Of a DNA stretch of 8,272 nucleotides, positions 5,880-8,272 are shown piece after piece. A program made the position numbers and the translations under genes. The first letter of the stretch is position 1, and every line of letters begins with the position of its first letter. Source of the DNA: Candidatus Coatesiibacteriota bacterium (lineage in GTDB: Bacteria > B130-G9); assembly GCA_003647755.1 (NCBI GenBank), contig QMNL01000056.1:1-8272 (forward strand), in the 5' to 3' direction. Below the pieces are notes generated by a model. It searched no databases and had not been told where the DNA came from. It saw only the letters and a program-made list of their open reading frames with translations.

Positions 5880-7800
5880 TCCTCAGCCGCCTTAGGACCA
5901 TGTCCCGCTTTCGCTTCAGGTTCTTGCTCTTGGGGCAGACCCTCAGACCCTCAGAAAAGACCTTAAGCGCTTGCTTCAGGCGTCTCATCCTGTAGTAGGT
6001 TACACCCAGATTGACATACGCGTCGCACACCAGAGATGACCCACTGCTTATCACAGCGTTGAACTCTGGCAGTGCCTTCGAATACTGCTTCATCGAGAGA
6101 TATGCGTGCCCCAGATTGAAATGGGCGAGCGGAAGGTCTGGATTGATCGAGAGGGCTTTTTTGTAGTCGGAGATGGCTCGTTGATACTCATGCTTCCTGG
6201 AACTAATCCGACCAGCCTGCAGGTATCCCTCAAACGAATTGGGGTTTATGCGAATGGCCTTGCGGAAGAACTCAAGCGCGGTGTCTGGGTCTTCCCGCAT
6301 CCTGTTCTTTCCCAGTTGGATGCAGCAAGCGGCGTAATTCTCCGCCAGGCCGGGGATCGTCCCCTCCGCGAGCTTGCTCGCCTTCTCAAAGCTCACTAAT
6401 GCCCTCCGCCACTTTCCTTTGTCGAACAGCGCCTTCCCCTCGGCTGCCAGATCTTGCGCCAATGCCTGCCTGTCGGAATAAACGTCCCTATGCTCTAGAC
6501 CGGGCGAGGGAACACTGATCCTGGGCCTCGGCAGCTCCTCCTGTTTGGAGACCGCGAGCCTGATCCCCTCCGCAGTCTCAGTGCTACTCAGGGATAAGAT
6601 CAGGTAGCCTGAGAGGAAAACCACACCGAGCATCAACAGCAGAAGAAACATCAAGAGCGGCTCTCGTTGAAGCGACCGTGGAGACCGTATGGCACGAGCA
6701 AGGACCAAGATAGCTGCCCTGAGCGTCCGCTTGCGGCCAGTCATTCTCGAGGCCTTTGGGCGCGCACCTTCGCGGGAGGGCTTGGTCCTCGGCGCCTCGA
6801 GCGCTGTCTCGAAGAGCCCCTGCCCCTCAGGTTCACCAAGATGGGTATGAGCCCGTGTTATCCCTCCCTTTGCTTTGGCGTTGTCGGGGTCAAGTTTCAA
6901 GACCTCCTGCCAAATCGCTATTGCTGAACGGTATTGTTTTTGATTGTAGAGTCCAAAGGCCCGCTTGTTCAGCCTTGTGATCTCCATATATCTCGTGTCG
7001 CCAGTTATGAACGCCTCGAACTCCTTGGCAGTCTGAAACCGCTTATCAGGAGATTTCTCCAGCGCCCGCAGGACCGCATCCTCGATCACCTGAGGCACCT
7101 GACTGACAATGCTACGAGGCGACGGCACTGCATCCTTCACGTGGCGTTCCATTATCTCGAAAGCGCTCGTGCCTGAAAACGGAGGCCGACCCGTTGCCAT
7201 CTCGAATAGCAGTGCCCCAAGGGAGTATATGTCCGAACGCTCATCCTGCGCCTGACGCTTGATCTCCTCCGGAGACAGATACTTGACCCGCCCCAAGACG
7301 GAACTCCCACTAAGCAGCGCACTCACACCGATTATTCGCGAAATGCCGAAGTCCGCCACCTTCAGAGAGCCGTCCTCGCACACGAAAACATTCGCCGGCC
7401 TTATGTCCCCGTGCAAGACCCCCAATCGGTGCCCGACCCCTATCGCGTCCAAGACCTGACAAAACATCGGTATCAACTTGTCCGAAGCGACCCGGCCACC
7501 CTCCGCGATCACTTCCCGAAGCGTCCAGTTCTTCAGCATCTCCATTATTATGAAGTAGCTGTCATACTGCCTTACGAAATCGTAAAGCACGACTATATGG
7601 GGATGACTCAGCTTCGACTGCGCAAGCGCCTCTTCACGAAAACGCTCCCGCACGGAAGGATCGGATGCCTGAAGGAGCTTCAGCTTCTTGATCGCCACGG
7701 GTCGGCCTAGGCTGGGCTGAACAGCGCGATAAACTATCGAGCTAGACCCCTCACCAATCAGGCCCTTGACCTCATAAGAGCCTACCCACTTGCCAATCAT
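5854..7800 (-). CDS. Transmembrane Hanks-type Ser/Thr protein kinase with TPR repeats
   Basis: The 648-residue product has a kinase domain at about 8-265. It shows the glycine loop GEGSSSIVY (16-24), VAIK with Lys38, a helix-C glutamate at 56/57, catalytic loop HGDIRPAN (130-137) with Asp132, DFG (150-152), and SPE (176-178) in place of APE. The usual HRD arginine is Gly131 and the usual loop lysine is Arg134. A TPR-like segment (about 275-310) follows in the cytoplasm, then a basic stretch (340-380), one membrane helix (383-405), and an external part with TPR-like repeats from about 445 to 625. The final 25 residues are strongly basic (14 Lys/Arg). I start at the ATG at 7800 because GGAGG lies 7 bases upstream; a TTG at 7875 would add 25 residues with no family match. 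It probably senses an envelope state or assembles proteins through its TPRs (inference). It overlaps the downstream LysM lipoprotein gene. Confidence 0.94.
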   Translation of the reverse strand: MIGKWVGSYEVKGLIGEGSSSIVYRAVQPSLGRPVAIKKLKLLQASDPSVRERFREEALAQSKLSHPHIVVLYDFVRQYDSYFIIMEMLKNWTLREVIAEGGRVASDKLIPMFCQVLDAIGVGHRLGVLHGDIRPANVFVCEDGSLKVADFGISRIIGVSALLSGSSVLGRVKYLSPEEIKRQAQDERSDIYSLGALLFEMATGRPPFSGTSAFEIMERHVKDAVPSPRSIVSQVPQVIEDAVLRALEKSPDKRFQTAKEFEAFITGDTRYMEITRLNKRAFGLYNQKQYRSAIAIWQEVLKLDPDNAKAKGGITRAHTHLGEPEGQGLFETALEAPRTKPSREGARPKASRMTGRKRTLRAAILVLARAIRSPRSLQREPLLMFLLLLMLGVVFLSGYLILSLSSTETAEGIRLAVSKQEELPRPRISVPSPGLEHRDVYSDRQALAQDLAAEGKALFDKGKWRRALVSFEKASKLAEGTIPGLAENYAACCIQLGKNRMREDPDTALEFFRKAIRINPNSFEGYLQAGRISSRKHEYQRAISDYKKALSINPDLPLAHFNLGHAYLSMKQYSKALPEFNAVISSGSSLVCDAYVNLGVTYYRMRRLKQALKVFSEGLRVCPKSKNLKRKRDMVLRRLRNVSRRRKR

Positions 7801-8027
7801 CGCCAAACCTCCAGAACGCTCAACGAGACTATCTCGCCCGCACCCACCCGTGGCCGCACTACCGTTAAGGTACAAACAGCCCCTCGTTGTGCATTCTGCA
7901 GTGTAAACGCTGAGATATCAAGCCCCATATTCTTGGTAAAAAGATAACTAACCTCGACACTAATGTCAATTCCACGTTTTTTGAGGGAGACCTGCTTGCT
8001 TCTCCCAACAGCCAGGACAGATGACAT
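7797..8027 (-). CDS. Possible small gene upstream of the kinase, unknown function
   Basis: A 76-codon frame from the ATG at 8027 ends with a TGA that overlaps the kinase ATG as ATGA, the usual sign of translational coupling. The product (MSSVLAVGRSKQ through to SVLEVWR) alternates hydrophobic and polar residues like a small beta-rich domain; I recognise no family and see no signal peptide or membrane helix. The ATG lacks a well-placed ribosome binding site. A CTG at 8039 in the same frame has GGAGG 6 bases upstream and would give 80 residues. The frame stays open further upstream into repeat-bearing sequence. It could instead be untranslated leader that happens to be open. Without this gene, 7801-8134 holds nothing else I can identify. 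Confidence 0.35.
   Translation of the reverse strand: MSSVLAVGRSKQVSLKKRGIDISVEVSYLFTKNMGLDISAFTLQNAQRGAVCTLTVVRPRVGAGEIVSLSVLEVWR
7808..7812 (-). promoter_or_regulatory. Ribosome binding site deciding the kinase start
   Basis: GGAGG on the minus strand, 7 bases before the ATG at 7800. It also lies within the last codons of the possible small gene upstream. It favours 7800 over the longer TTG-started form. Confidence 0.65.
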
Positions 8028-8134
8028 TTGAATGGCCAGGGCCGGCCTCCCCCATGATGCGCCACAGCCCGCAATGTGTGTGATTCGGCAGAAGTGCGCC
8101 GCAATAATCAGATTGACGCGGATGGTTCTAGCGC

Positions 8135-8186
8135 TTTGGAGTGCGGTGGCTCGACGCCGCTTTTTCTCGTCGCGGCTTGACGCGAC
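8135..8186 (-). repeat. Compound double-hairpin repeat, copy 2, inverted relative to copy 1
   Basis: On the plus strand TTTGGAGT is followed by hairpin B (8143-8160: GCGGTG, GCTCGA, CGCCGC; one G-T pair), an 8-base T-rich spacer (8161-8168), and hairpin A (8169-8186: GTCGCG, GCTTGA, CGCGAC; perfect 6-bp stem). Order, spacing and flanking TTTGGAG match copy 1 read on the opposite strand. The hairpin A stem differs in sequence from the copy 1 stem yet still pairs fully, and the loop is kept. The B hairpin with its TTTTT could also stop plus-strand transcription. Confidence 0.75.
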
Positions 8187-8225
8187 ATCGGTCCTATGTC
8201 AATCATCGGTGCAGCGATCGGCTTA

Positions 8226-8272
8226 CGGAAAGAGATGAAGCTGTCTATTGGAGGGCGGTGTCAAGCCACCGC
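8226..8272 (+). repeat. Compound repeat, copy 3, cut by the window end; direct repeat of positions 1-47
   Basis: Identical to 1-47 except one base (G at 8254 against C at 29). It contains the 28-base leader and complete hairpin A (8255-8272: GCGGTG, TCAAGC, CACCGC). Hairpin B, if present, lies beyond the window. Confidence 0.85.

Noticed and set aside
8032..8238. 68-codon plus-strand frame at the right end
   Set aside because: It runs through both hairpins of the dispersed repeat and shows no protein-like conservation.

Overview
This is a bacterial chromosomal segment, moderately GC-rich and densely coded. Every convincing gene is on the minus strand, so the transcriptional order runs from high to low coordinates. 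Strong GGAGG-type ribosome binding sites, a lipoprotein signal and a Hanks-type kinase with TPR repeats point to a free-living bacterium. The lipoprotein plus YgaU-like LysM style leans towards a diderm lineage. I cannot name the phylum from sequence alone.

Layout in transcription order. (1) 7801-8272 is a leader with a possible 76-codon small gene, whose stop overlaps the kinase start as ATGA, plus dispersed hairpin repeats. (2) 7800-5854 encodes a membrane Ser/Thr kinase with a cytoplasmic TPR-like segment, one membrane helix and external TPRs. (3) 5879-4692 overlaps the kinase end and encodes a predicted lipoprotein with a PsbP/DcrB-like domain, a coiled region, a C-terminal LysM and a basic tail. 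(4) 4691-4410 is an intergenic gap likely to hold the promoter of the next operon. (5) 4409-3345 encodes a YacL-type membrane-anchored PIN-TRAM protein. (6) 3259-2552 is ispD and (7) 2570-2055 is ispF, two consecutive-pathway MEP isoprenoid enzymes whose genes overlap. (8) About 2064-211 encodes an APC amino-acid permease fused to a PTS EIIA domain. Its real start seems to be a non-standard ATC overlapping the ispF stop. (9) 1-210 holds no gene but carries another hairpin repeat that may end the operon.

The kinase and LysM lipoprotein look like an envelope-sensing signalling pair. The second block repeats the conserved yacL-ispD-ispF neighbourhood known from Bacillus subtilis, extended here by a regulated transporter. 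The most unusual non-coding signal is a compound repeat of two hairpins, 8 bases apart, with a constant TCAAGC-type loop and stems that differ in sequence yet still pair. It occurs at the left end, again in inverted orientation at 8135-8186, and a third partial copy at the right end repeats the left end over 47 bases with one mismatch. I see no CRISPR array, tRNA, rRNA, transposase or obvious defence system.
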